22,905 nucleotides of DNA from DASWIV01 sp036397475 (GTDB taxonomy: Bacteria > JAJVIF01 > JAPKYR01): assembly GCA_036397475.1 (NCBI GenBank), contig DASWIV010000291.1:1-22905 (forward strand), given 5' to 3'. Positions 14,739-21,890 of the stretch are shown here, in pieces. The notes under the pieces were generated by a model, which had not been told where the DNA came from, did not search any database, and saw only the letters and a list, made by a program, of their open reading frames with translations. The translations under genes and the position numbers were made by a program. How positions within the stretch are numbered: position 1 is the stretch's first letter; each line of letters begins with the position of its first letter.

Positions 14739-16421
14739 GTGGGAACCGGATATATTACACAGGTAATCGGACCGACTGTAGATGTCGAATTCAAACCGGA
14801 AGAATTACCGGAAATTTATCATTCATTGAAGATCTACAATCCTTCTCTTGGAAAAACCATCCTGGTGGAGGTCGCGCAGCATCTTGGAAATTCAACTGCG
14901 CGCGCGATTTCCATGAGTTCGACCGAGGGGCTGAAACGTGGCATGTCAGTTGAAGATACAGGGGAGCCTATCAGCGTTCCTGTCGGCGAAGACTGCCTCG
15001 GCAGAATTTTCAACGTCACAGGAGAGCCGATCGATTATCCCGACATCCCCCCGATATCGGAAGCCACATACCCGATTCATCGTGCCGCTCCCTCGCTGGA
15101 AGAGCAGGAAACGAAGACCGAGATATTCGAAACGGGACTTAAGGTTGTCGATCTTCTGGCCCCGATGCCCAAGGGCGGCAAGGTCGGACTGTTCGGCGGT
15201 GCCGGTGTCGGCAAGACAGTTCTCATCATGGAGCTCATCAACAACATCGCGAAGGTCTACGGTGGACAGTCGGTGTTCTCCGGCGTAGGAGAACGTACCC
15301 GCGAGGGGAACGACCTCTGGCTAGAGATGGGCGAGACAATGATATCTCTGAATCTTACCGATGAAGAAAGAGCCCAGAAGAAATCGACAAATACCCGACA
15401 GAAGCCCAACGTATTCTGCCTGACCCGTACGGATGAAAAAGGCAACCAGATCCGGAAAGAAATTCACAAAGGCGAAAGTGAGATAGGCGGACATAAGTTC
15501 TTCTATGATTACGATTACAGGCAGAGAGAATTCCAGCTGACATGCGATGGCGCTCCGGTAAATATCGATCATGAAGTCGATGTCGATGGCGAAAAATTTA
15601 TTGTAGAGGAATTCGAGCGAGTCCTCGATAAAACGGTACTTGTCTACGGCCAGATGAACGAGCCTCCGGGCGCGAGACTCAGGGTCGGACTTACCGGACT
15701 TACCCATGCCGAGTTCTTCAGGGACCAGGGACGCGATATCCTCCTGTTCATCGATAACATTTTCCGGTTCGTCCAGGCAGGATCAGAGGTATCGGCACTT
15801 CTCGGACGTATGCCGTCGGCTGTAGGCTACCAGCCAACACTCGCGACAGAGATGGGCGCACTCCAGGAAAGAATTACATCCACTAAAACCGGCTCGATCA
15901 CGTCGATGCAGGCGATCTATGTACCTGCCGACGACCTTACCGACCCCGCTGTAGCGACAACATTCGCTCACCTTGACGCGACAGTCGTACTGAACAGGGC
16001 GATCACCGAGCTTGGAATTTATCCGGCGGTCGATCCGCTCGACTCAACCAGCCGAATTCTCGACCCGAACGTAATCGGCGAAGAGCATTACCGTGTAGCC
16101 AGAGAAGTACAGCAGATTCTCCAGCGATACAAGGATCTGCAGGACATCATCGCGATCCTCGGTATGGACGAATTATCTGAGGACGATAAAATTACGGTAC
16201 AGAGAGCCAGGAAGATCCAGAGATACTTCTCGCAGCCGATGTTTGTCGCCGAGACATTCACCCAGAAACCGGGAGTTTATGTTCCACTCGAAGATACAAT
16301 TCGCGGATTCAGGGAGATCCTTGAGGGCAAACACGATGAGGTTTCCGAGGGCGCGTTCATGTATGTAGGCTCGATCGAGGAAGCTATCGAGCGCGACAAG
16401 AAGATGAAAGCCGAAGGATAA
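14739..16421 (+). CDS. atpD: F-type ATP synthase subunit beta with a ~93-residue internal insertion
   Basis: This 560-residue catalytic subunit starts at GTG 14739 behind AAGGAG. Homologues are usually about 460-480 residues. Catalytic residues are intact: Walker A GGAGVGKT (153-160, Lys159), GERTREGND with Glu185 and Arg186 (equivalents of E. coli Glu181 and Arg182), Walker B LLFIDN with Asp339, and later AVGYQPTLA, YVPADDLTDPA and the DELSEED lever. The extra length is one block: after GNDLWLEM (to residue 197) about 100 residues precede LVYGQMNEPPG (301-311), where E. coli has about seven. The insert has a basic stretch (RAQKKSTNTRQK), alternating strand-like segments (KFFYDYDYRQREFQLTCDG) and Cys227 and Cys269. 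It is in frame, has no stop or frameshift, and shows no intein motifs. It should sit on the cytoplasmic surface of F1. Confidence 0.97.
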   Translation: MGTGYITQVIGPTVDVEFKPEELPEIYHSLKIYNPSLGKTILVEVAQHLGNSTARAISMSSTEGLKRGMSVEDTGEPISVPVGEDCLGRIFNVTGEPIDYPDIPPISEATYPIHRAAPSLEEQETKTEIFETGLKVVDLLAPMPKGGKVGLFGGAGVGKTVLIMELINNIAKVYGGQSVFSGVGERTREGNDLWLEMGETMISLNLTDEERAQKKSTNTRQKPNVFCLTRTDEKGNQIRKEIHKGESEIGGHKFFYDYDYRQREFQLTCDGAPVNIDHEVDVDGEKFIVEEFERVLDKTVLVYGQMNEPPGARLRVGLTGLTHAEFFRDQGRDILLFIDNIFRFVQAGSEVSALLGRMPSAVGYQPTLATEMGALQERITSTKTGSITSMQAIYVPADDLTDPAVATTFAHLDATVVLNRAITELGIYPAVDPLDSTSRILDPNVIGEEHYRVAREVQQILQRYKDLQDIIAILGMDELSEDDKITVQRARKIQRYFSQPMFVAETFTQKPGVYVPLEDTIRGFREILEGKHDEVSEGAFMYVGSIEEAIERDKKMKAEG

Positions 16422-16432
16422 ATACAAAATCG

Positions 16433-16861
16433 ATGGCAGATAAGAAATTCAAAGTTACGATTGCCACTCCGACAGGAGTTGTTGTGGACACGGAATCCGA
16501 AAGCCTGCTGGCTCCCGGAACGGAAGGGTATTTAGGAATACTTCCTAATCACGCGCCGTTGATGACCGGCCTCGATGTAGGATTAATCCGATACCGCGAT
16601 CTGGATAATTACGACCATTATTTCGCGGTGACGGATGGGTTTCTCGAAGTCTCGAACAATATCGTGACAATAATCGCTGATGCGTGTGAGCTGAGTGCTG
16701 AAATAGATTTAGAAAGGGCGAAGCAATCGCTCGAAAGAGCCCAGGAGCGCCTTCAACAAGCATCGACAGATTCTGCCATAGATGCGGAGAGGGCTCGGGC
16801 TGCTGTTCGCAGGGCTAAAAACAGGATCGAAGTCGCGGAAAAGCATAACAGCAACAATTAA
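16433..16861 (+). CDS. atpC: F-type ATP synthase subunit epsilon
   Basis: This 142-residue central-stalk and regulatory subunit starts 11 nt after atpD. The N-terminal beta-sandwich (residues 1-87) has the usual FKVTIATPTGVVV, GTEGYLGILPNHAPLMTGL and YFAVTDGFLEVSNN blocks. The C-terminal helical hairpin (90-138) is complete. At residues 91-96 it carries IDLERA, matching the I(L)DxxRA pattern that binds ATP in epsilon of Bacillus-type enzymes, with further Arg residues in the second helix (RARAAVRRAKNR). Inference: epsilon here may sense ATP and inhibit hydrolysis. The gene closes the ATP synthase cluster. Confidence 0.94.
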   Translation: MADKKFKVTIATPTGVVVDTESESLLAPGTEGYLGILPNHAPLMTGLDVGLIRYRDLDNYDHYFAVTDGFLEVSNNIVTIIADACELSAEIDLERAKQSLERAQERLQQASTDSAIDAERARAAVRRAKNRIEVAEKHNSNN

Positions 16862-17137
16862 TTTACTTTTTACTTCCAAGGCACGAGTGTCAACGAGTGC
16901 TTTTATTAATGGAAAGCCCTCCATAACTGTCGGTCCTTGGAAATTAATTATCTGTATAACACAGTGCATGAGAAAATCCCCCATAAATCCTCTATAATCC
17001 CCATTTTCCTGTTAATGAAACTTAATATTTTATGGATGTTATTATCGAAACCGACTTATGGCACTGTAAGTGAATGAGTACCCAATATATTGAAAAATAC
17101 CCTGTTTTTAGTGGGGTAATCAGCAGGATGTGGTAGT
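16862..17137 (+). other. Intergenic region after the atp cluster, with nested inverted repeats
   Basis: These 276 nt between atpC and murA hold no supported gene. TTCCAAGG (16874-16881) pairs with CCTTGGAA (16935-16942). Inside, GGCAC and GTGCT arms (16878-16884 with 16897-16903, one G:U pair) are followed by TTTT and could form a weak terminator for the atp transcript. A TATAAT at 16993-16998 has no good -35. A smaller hairpin, TACCC/GGGTA (17098-17118) with a T-rich loop, lies 20 nt before murA. I cannot say which of these is functional. Confidence 0.35.
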
Positions 17138-18475
17138 ATGTCCATTCAACCGGTACAGAGGGTTATGTCTGACACACTGGATTACCTCGACATTGAAGGC
17201 GGCAGGAATTTAAGCGGAACAATCCGTGTTTCCGGCGCGAAAAATTCATGCCTTCCTATAATGGCAGCGTCGCTACTCACTGCCGGAACATCATATATTG
17301 AGAACGTTCCACGCCTTCGCGACGTATTTACCCTCATCAAGGTGCTCGAATCCCTCAACGCGAGGGTTGATTGGACCGGCAGCGATTCACTCAAAATCGA
17401 TACAATCGACGTAAACCGCTACGAGCCTGATATTTCGCTTGTCCGGCAGATGCGTGCGAGTGTGCTGGTTCTCGGACCTCTTGTGGCCAGGTTCGGTTAT
17501 GCCGTTATGCCGTCGCCCGGCGGATGCAGCCTGGGGACACGGCCAGTCGACATGCATTTCGATGGGATGCAGTCGCTGGGTGCGATTATCGAGCCGAACC
17601 ACGAAGCTACCGTCATCAGGACTGACAACGCTTCCAAACTGCATGGAGAAACGATCCGGCTGGGATTTCCATCGGTTGGCGCGACAGAAAACATTATGAT
17701 GGCAGCGTCGCTCGCCGTAGGAACGACGACCATTGAAAATGCGGCGAAAGAACCTGAGATTCTCGACCTTGCTGAATTTTTACTCAGTATGGGAGCGATT
17801 ATCACAGGCGCCGGCGAAGATAAAATTACCATCACGGGCGTAAGTGAACTCCATCCATCGAAGCATAAAGTTATTCCCGACAGAGTCGAAGCGGCGACAT
17901 ACATGATCGCATGTGGAATTACCGCCGGAAATATCAAGCTGACAAATGTACGTCCGGACCATATGACCGCGACACTCGAAATATTATCGGCATCCGGTTG
18001 CAGGATCACCACCGAACCGGAAACAATCAGCGTTGACGCACCTGATGTAATAAGGCCAGTCGATATCAGGACCCTCCCCTATCCCGGATTCAGTACCGAT
18101 GTACAACCGCCGTTCATGGCTATGATGACTAAGGCCAGCGGCGAAAGTATTTTTGTCGAAAAAATATTTGAAAGAAGGCTCCTTGTGGCAAATGAACTTG
18201 TTCGCATGGGAGCCGAAGTACGGGTCGTCGAAAATTGCGCGCTTGTAAACGGCGGCAGGAGATTAAGAGGATGCGAGGTCAACGCCCCCGATATCCGGGC
18301 GGCGGCGGCACTTGTTATCGGTGGATTATGGGCTGACGGCAGGACACGTATACGTGGATTGAATCACCTCTACAGAGGCTATGAAGATATCGTAAGCAAA
18401 TTAAGGTCGCTGGGAGCTATGGTTGAAGAGGGCGCCGCGCCCGTAAATTCCATAAGCGAAGCATCAGGCGCATGA
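17138..18475 (+). CDS. murA: UDP-N-acetylglucosamine 1-carboxyvinyltransferase (MurA)
   Basis: This 445-residue cytoplasmic enzyme adds enolpyruvate from PEP to UDP-GlcNAc, the first committed step of peptidoglycan synthesis. Signature blocks: VSGAKNSCLPIMAASLL (Lys35 and Asn36, equivalents of E. coli Lys22 and Asn23), LGPLVARFGYAV, then PSPGGCSLGTRPVDMH with the catalytic Cys130 (E. coli Cys115, the fosfomycin target), FPSVGATENIMMAA, and GFSTDVQPPFMAMM near the C-terminal half. Start ATG 17138 gives about 20 extra N-terminal residues over E. coli; ATG 17165 is in frame and possible but has a ribosome-binding site that is too close. Cys at the active site makes it the fosfomycin-sensitive type. 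The next gene starts 14 nt later. Confidence 0.96.
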   Translation: MSIQPVQRVMSDTLDYLDIEGGRNLSGTIRVSGAKNSCLPIMAASLLTAGTSYIENVPRLRDVFTLIKVLESLNARVDWTGSDSLKIDTIDVNRYEPDISLVRQMRASVLVLGPLVARFGYAVMPSPGGCSLGTRPVDMHFDGMQSLGAIIEPNHEATVIRTDNASKLHGETIRLGFPSVGATENIMMAASLAVGTTTIENAAKEPEILDLAEFLLSMGAIITGAGEDKITITGVSELHPSKHKVIPDRVEAATYMIACGITAGNIKLTNVRPDHMTATLEILSASGCRITTEPETISVDAPDVIRPVDIRTLPYPGFSTDVQPPFMAMMTKASGESIFVEKIFERRLLVANELVRMGAEVRVVENCALVNGGRRLRGCEVNAPDIRAAAALVIGGLWADGRTRIRGLNHLYRGYEDIVSKLRSLGAMVEEGAAPVNSISEASGA

Positions 18476-18489
18476 AAATCCCACGATAA

Positions 18490-20007
18490 ATGAACCGAAC
18501 CAGGAAATTTTCATCTATGCTTATGATGAAATCATTTAAAGCGTTACTTACGGGTATCGCGTTTTTTTCGCTTCTGGCGATAGTACCCGTGAACCGGGCG
18601 CTTGCAAACGACAGCTACGGTATGATCCTGAGGACATTCCCCTGGGTGTTCGTATCGTGGGACGACGACATGCTTCTATTGAGGCTGGATGGGATACTCG
18701 ACGGAACCTACCGAATGTACGAGCTGGATTCACCCCCGAGACTCGTGATCCAGATACCTGCAATGGTCTGTAATCCGGACATTCCGGTCTACGAGGAATA
18801 CAATTTTTCCGGTGTGCCGGTCCTGACCCAGTTGAGGGTCAACTGCAATGAGGAAGGCACGACCCTTGTTCTTGAGTCAAAGGCAGCGCTTTTTTATGAA
18901 GTCATGTCTCAACCGGATTCGCGGATTCTGGATGTAGCCTGCCTGCTGCGGTTCAGGCAGGCGATGGAACAGATAATCCTCGATGAGGGTGCTTATTATT
19001 ACGCGAAACGCTACGTCACACCGTCCGGACAGCGTATGGTGCACGCGGTTATTCTCGACCCGGCGAAAAGCAGGCTTCGTCCGAGAATATTTTTCGCGTC
19101 GGACACTACTCAGAATCAAATTTCAACTGTTCAGAATATAGTCGACGGAAGCCGTTCAGCTGTTGGTATAAATGGCGGCTATTTCATGTGGCCCGGGATA
19201 AGCCTGTCGATGGTGATTCAGGATGGAATGATCAAATCCCCTCCCGTTTTTTATCGCCCGGCCTTGATGATTTACGAAAATGAACGGTACGAGATCGGAT
19301 ACCCGGATATATATGCCGATATCACATCCTCTTCCGGACTTCGGTGGACCACCGAAAATATTAACAGGCATCCAGGATTCGGACAGCTCGCGCTTCTGAC
19401 TCCCGGACATCCGGCAAGAATCCGCGAGGACATGCCCGGGCTGAAAGCTGTGCTGTTCAATGAATTTGTCGAATACCTTACCGAGGACGATATCGAAGAT
19501 TTTTCGGACAGGACAATATTATGGTCCCGTGGGGGAAACCCTCCCCTTGCATTGCTCGGAGTTCAGGAACAGGTAGATATAGAAATTAAACAGGATGATA
19601 ACGGACCACAGATTCTGCATTCCATACAGGGTGGTCCGATGCTGACGCTGAATGGGGCTGTTCATCTGACGGTCGAAGAAAATGAAATCGGCAGGGATAT
19701 CGCAAATGGCAGATCCGCAAGGACTGCTGTCGGTGTTGATAACTACGGCAGGCTTTATTTAGTGACCGTGGAAAGTCCAACAACGGGACGAAGTATAGGG
19801 GCTACACTCCAGGAACTCGCGTGGACAATGCTGGATCTTGGCGCGACTTCAGCGATGAATCTCGACGGGGGATCGTCGACATCAATGGCGTTCGGATATA
19901 TGGATGAGCCGGAGATCGGATTGCCGCATGGATCGAGAAGCGTCGCGACTGCGCTTGTACTGATTGACGAATCGGGGCGCCTGCAGGGCGACCAATTCAG
20001 GTTTTAA
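18490..20007 (+). CDS. Exported phosphodiester glycosidase-family protein with AMIN-like N-terminal domain
   Basis: This 505-residue protein has an N-terminal signal peptide (hydrophobic residues 18-33, probable cut after ALA39). Residues about 44-153 form a beta-rich module resembling AMIN domains (LRLDGILDGTYRMYELDSPP then RLVIQIP), which bind peptidoglycan or the envelope. The C-terminal domain (about 165-495) has the phosphodiester glycosidase (NAGPA) motifs: VGINGGYF (225-232), IQGGPML (379-385), GRSARTAVGVD (407-417) and MNLDGGSSTSM (456-466). The family includes the enzyme that uncovers mannose-6-phosphate in animals and bacterial envelope proteins acting on phosphodiester-linked sugars. 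It starts 14 nt after murA, suggesting co-transcription and a cell-wall role. The start could be ATG 18517 instead; neither has a strong ribosome-binding site. Confidence 0.88.
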   Translation: MNRTRKFSSMLMMKSFKALLTGIAFFSLLAIVPVNRALANDSYGMILRTFPWVFVSWDDDMLLLRLDGILDGTYRMYELDSPPRLVIQIPAMVCNPDIPVYEEYNFSGVPVLTQLRVNCNEEGTTLVLESKAALFYEVMSQPDSRILDVACLLRFRQAMEQIILDEGAYYYAKRYVTPSGQRMVHAVILDPAKSRLRPRIFFASDTTQNQISTVQNIVDGSRSAVGINGGYFMWPGISLSMVIQDGMIKSPPVFYRPALMIYENERYEIGYPDIYADITSSSGLRWTTENINRHPGFGQLALLTPGHPARIREDMPGLKAVLFNEFVEYLTEDDIEDFSDRTILWSRGGNPPLALLGVQEQVDIEIKQDDNGPQILHSIQGGPMLTLNGAVHLTVEENEIGRDIANGRSARTAVGVDNYGRLYLVTVESPTTGRSIGATLQELAWTMLDLGATSAMNLDGGSSTSMAFGYMDEPEIGLPHGSRSVATALVLIDESGRLQGDQFRF

Positions 20008-20021
20008 ATTTTCAGAACCGC

Positions 20022-20231
20022 TTAAAATGGTGGGTAACCGAGCTTATCCATCGTGTCAAGATTTACCTGTTTCTGAAGGATAAGGGCGATGTTGGAAAGG
20101 CATTTCGGGCAGGTTCTAAGGTGATTCAGAACTTCATCTTCCTCGACCTGGTTAAGCTGGTGCATCAGGAGCGCTGATAATTTTTTATTGCTCCCAATCT
20201 TTGTACATTTCTCGATTTCGGGACTTTTCAT
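20022..20231 (-). CDS. Small zf-HC2-like zinc-finger protein (orphan anti-sigma-type finger)
   Basis: This 69-residue protein is read from ATG 20231, which has GGAG about nine nt upstream on its strand; a GTG at 20267 would add 12 residues. The core pattern, SALLMHQLNQVEEDEVLNHL then RTCPKCLSNIAL, matches the second half of the zf-HC2 finger found at the N-terminus of anti-sigma factors, where His and two Cys (His37, Cys41, Cys44) bind zinc. The usual upstream ligand Cys may be Cys9, further away than normal. There is no membrane helix and no neighbouring ECF sigma-factor gene in the window. It converges on the glycosidase-family gene with only 14 nt between stops. Confidence 0.65.
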   Translation of the reverse strand: MKSPEIEKCTKIGSNKKLSALLMHQLNQVEEDEVLNHLRTCPKCLSNIALILQKQVNLDTMDKLGYPPF

Positions 20232-20267
20232 AGTGACGACTCCGTGTGTCCCTATGCGGGAGTTCAC

Positions 20268-20418
20268 AGTATAGTATTAGATGCACAATTAGAAATTTTA
20301 CTTCAATTATCTGATGCCGCTTAAACATATTTTAAGAATATAAGGGAATTTTTATGCGTTTTAATGGCGATACTGATATAATCATGGAACCAACAGGAAA
20401 TCGAGAATCGCAGGGCCA
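20268..20418. other. Intergenic region between the zinc-finger gene and the Omp85-type gene
   Basis: This AT-rich divergent spacer holds an inverted repeat, CTTAAA-CATAT-TTTAAG (20320-20336), which could be an operator for either gene, and the promoter element listed separately at 20374-20382. TAATACTATACT, read on the minus strand near 20266-20277, could be a -10 for the zinc-finger gene, without a clear -35. Confidence 0.3.
20374..20382 (+). promoter_or_regulatory. Extended -10 promoter for the Omp85-type gene
   Basis: TGATATAAT is an exact TGn-TATAAT extended -10 element. No -35 consensus lies 16-18 nt upstream, which is normal for extended -10 promoters. Transcription would begin near 20389, about 30 nt before the ATG at 20419. 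Confidence 0.5.
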
Positions 20419-21810
20419 ATGCTTATGATTAAACTATTTTTTGCTCACAAATACCTCATTTTTCCCGCCCTGCTGATGGCAATACTGATTTTTCCGGGTA
20501 TTTCATTCGCGCAGGACTCCGAAAGCCAGGCATTCAACCAGGACATCGCAACATCAACCGGTCTCCCTGAAGAGGACGGTGAAGGCCAGCCTGTGGAGGT
20601 GACGGACGATTCCACCCCGATAGGAATTGTCGCGGACATTATCGTGATCGGCGACCTCGTCACCAGCCAGTGGGCTGTAAGGCGCCAGATGACGTTCCGG
20701 ATCGGCGATACGGTTTCCAAGAGAGACCTCGACCTGTCCAAGAATCGGATACTCAGCCTCAACGGAATTTACTGGTACGCTGAATTCACTCACGAACCGG
20801 GCGAAGAAGAAGGCACCTTAATTATCACGTGCGACGTCAGATCGCGGCGAACATGGTTTATTTCCCCCACCCAGGTCGGAGGCGTGATCGGCGAAAGAAA
20901 TTTCCTTGGAACGGCAGATACCGTGACTATCGGCGCTTTCAGAAATAAGGATGATTCTTATTACGTATTCAGCTGGCAGGACCCCCAGTTTCTTGGTGGC
21001 CATAACTCGATGTATGTCGAAGGGCATATTCTTGACTCGAGCCATTCTGTCAGGCTGGATGACATATACTCTACTGGTGAAAGCTACCTTATCGACAGAA
21101 CCGGATTTTCGATGACCTATGGAACCCGGTGGCAGGGAAATATCCTTGTAAATGCGGGGTTTAAGTACGATAAGGTCGAGACGGACAAATTCGGCGACCC
21201 GTTCAAGAGTTTCGGTACGGACGACCAGTTTTTCTGGTCCGGAGCGATGATCCCGGACGGGAATGTCGGTGTGTTGAGTTTCGGCTTAAGCGGCGGTTAC
21301 CTGAATTCCAGATTTTTCCCGACAGATGGCTATTACTGGAGCATCCAGGATGAATTCTCGGGTGATTATTCCCTTAGCGACTTCAGCTTTACCAGGCATA
21401 CTGTTACATACGCGAAATTCATCGATGTATACGACGGAAGAAATGTCCTGGGTGGACGTGTAATGTATTCGTACCTTACAGGCGATCCTCCGAATTATGA
21501 ACTGCTCCCGTTCGACTGGCAGGTCCGTGGCTATACCGGCGGCACACACCGTGGCAAGAGCCTACTCGCCATGAATTTCGAGTACAGGTTTATCGCCGAG
21601 CCGGATATCTTCCAGGGCGTTTTATTTGCCGATATGGGACGGGCGTGGGACGGCCACGAGTTAAGTTTATCTGATCTTGAATACGGTTATGGCGCCGGCC
21701 TTAGACTTTACACGGGATATTTCATTCCGTACAACCTGCTTCTCAGAATAGACTATGGAATTGGCGAGAACGGCAGCGAGTTAACTGTGGGCTTCAATCA
21801 GTTTTTCTGA
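20419..21810 (+). CDS. Omp85/BamA-superfamily outer-membrane protein with a single POTRA domain
   Basis: This 463-residue protein has a signal peptide (probable cut after Ala31, SFA then QDS) and an acidic Gln/Glu/Thr-rich linker (32-66). One POTRA-type domain follows at about 68-143 (IVADIIVIGDLVTSQWAVRR, then GDTVSKRDLDLSKNRILSLN). Residues 148-463 are beta-barrel-like, with alternating aromatic strands. VRGY at 369-372 fits the conserved L6 VRGF/Y motif of Omp85 proteins, followed by HRGKSLLAMNFEYRF and LLRIDYGIG. The last residues are FNQFF; a C-terminal Phe is the usual barrel-assembly signal. BamA has five POTRA domains and about 800 residues, so this is a compact relative, not BamA. 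It may insert, translocate or transport envelope substrates. It is transcribed from its own promoter and converges on the minus-strand secreted gene. Confidence 0.85.
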   Translation: MLMIKLFFAHKYLIFPALLMAILIFPGISFAQDSESQAFNQDIATSTGLPEEDGEGQPVEVTDDSTPIGIVADIIVIGDLVTSQWAVRRQMTFRIGDTVSKRDLDLSKNRILSLNGIYWYAEFTHEPGEEEGTLIITCDVRSRRTWFISPTQVGGVIGERNFLGTADTVTIGAFRNKDDSYYVFSWQDPQFLGGHNSMYVEGHILDSSHSVRLDDIYSTGESYLIDRTGFSMTYGTRWQGNILVNAGFKYDKVETDKFGDPFKSFGTDDQFFWSGAMIPDGNVGVLSFGLSGGYLNSRFFPTDGYYWSIQDEFSGDYSLSDFSFTRHTVTYAKFIDVYDGRNVLGGRVMYSYLTGDPPNYELLPFDWQVRGYTGGTHRGKSLLAMNFEYRFIAEPDIFQGVLFADMGRAWDGHELSLSDLEYGYGAGLRLYTGYFIPYNLLLRIDYGIGENGSELTVGFNQFF

Positions 21811-21830
21811 AAATTCTCCATTCGTATATC

Positions 21831-21859
21831 AAAAAATCCCGGCGGAAAATGCCGGGATT
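21831..21859 (-). terminator. Intrinsic terminator of the right-edge secreted-protein gene
   Basis: AATCCCGGC (21835-21843) and GCCGGGATT (21851-21859) form a 9-bp GC-rich stem with a 7-nt loop. Read on the minus strand, the hairpin is followed by TTTTTT (from 21836 down to 21831), the classic intrinsic form, 32 nt after the stop at 21891. On the + strand the tail (GGGTAGTTTGGTT) is poorer, so stopping the Omp85-type transcript here is possible but less certain. Confidence 0.85.
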
Positions 21860-21890
21860 GGGTAGTTTGGTTCAAATGGAACGATTTGAC

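Noticed and set aside
15330..15629. AtpD insertion as an intein
   Set aside because: At about 100 residues it is shorter than mini-inteins, begins with Gly-Glu rather than Cys or Ser, lacks the C-terminal His-Asn with a following Cys/Ser/Thr, and lies between rather than inside the conserved motifs.
9213..16861. Archaeal/V-type or N-type ATPase instead of F-type
   Set aside because: The alpha and beta motifs, delta, epsilon and the single-hairpin c subunit are standard F-type, and no V-type or N-type specific genes are present.
17098..17118. Small TACCC/GGGTA hairpin before murA as a riboswitch or attenuator
   Set aside because: It is a single 5-bp stem with no known riboswitch core and no alternative structure visible; it could be chance.
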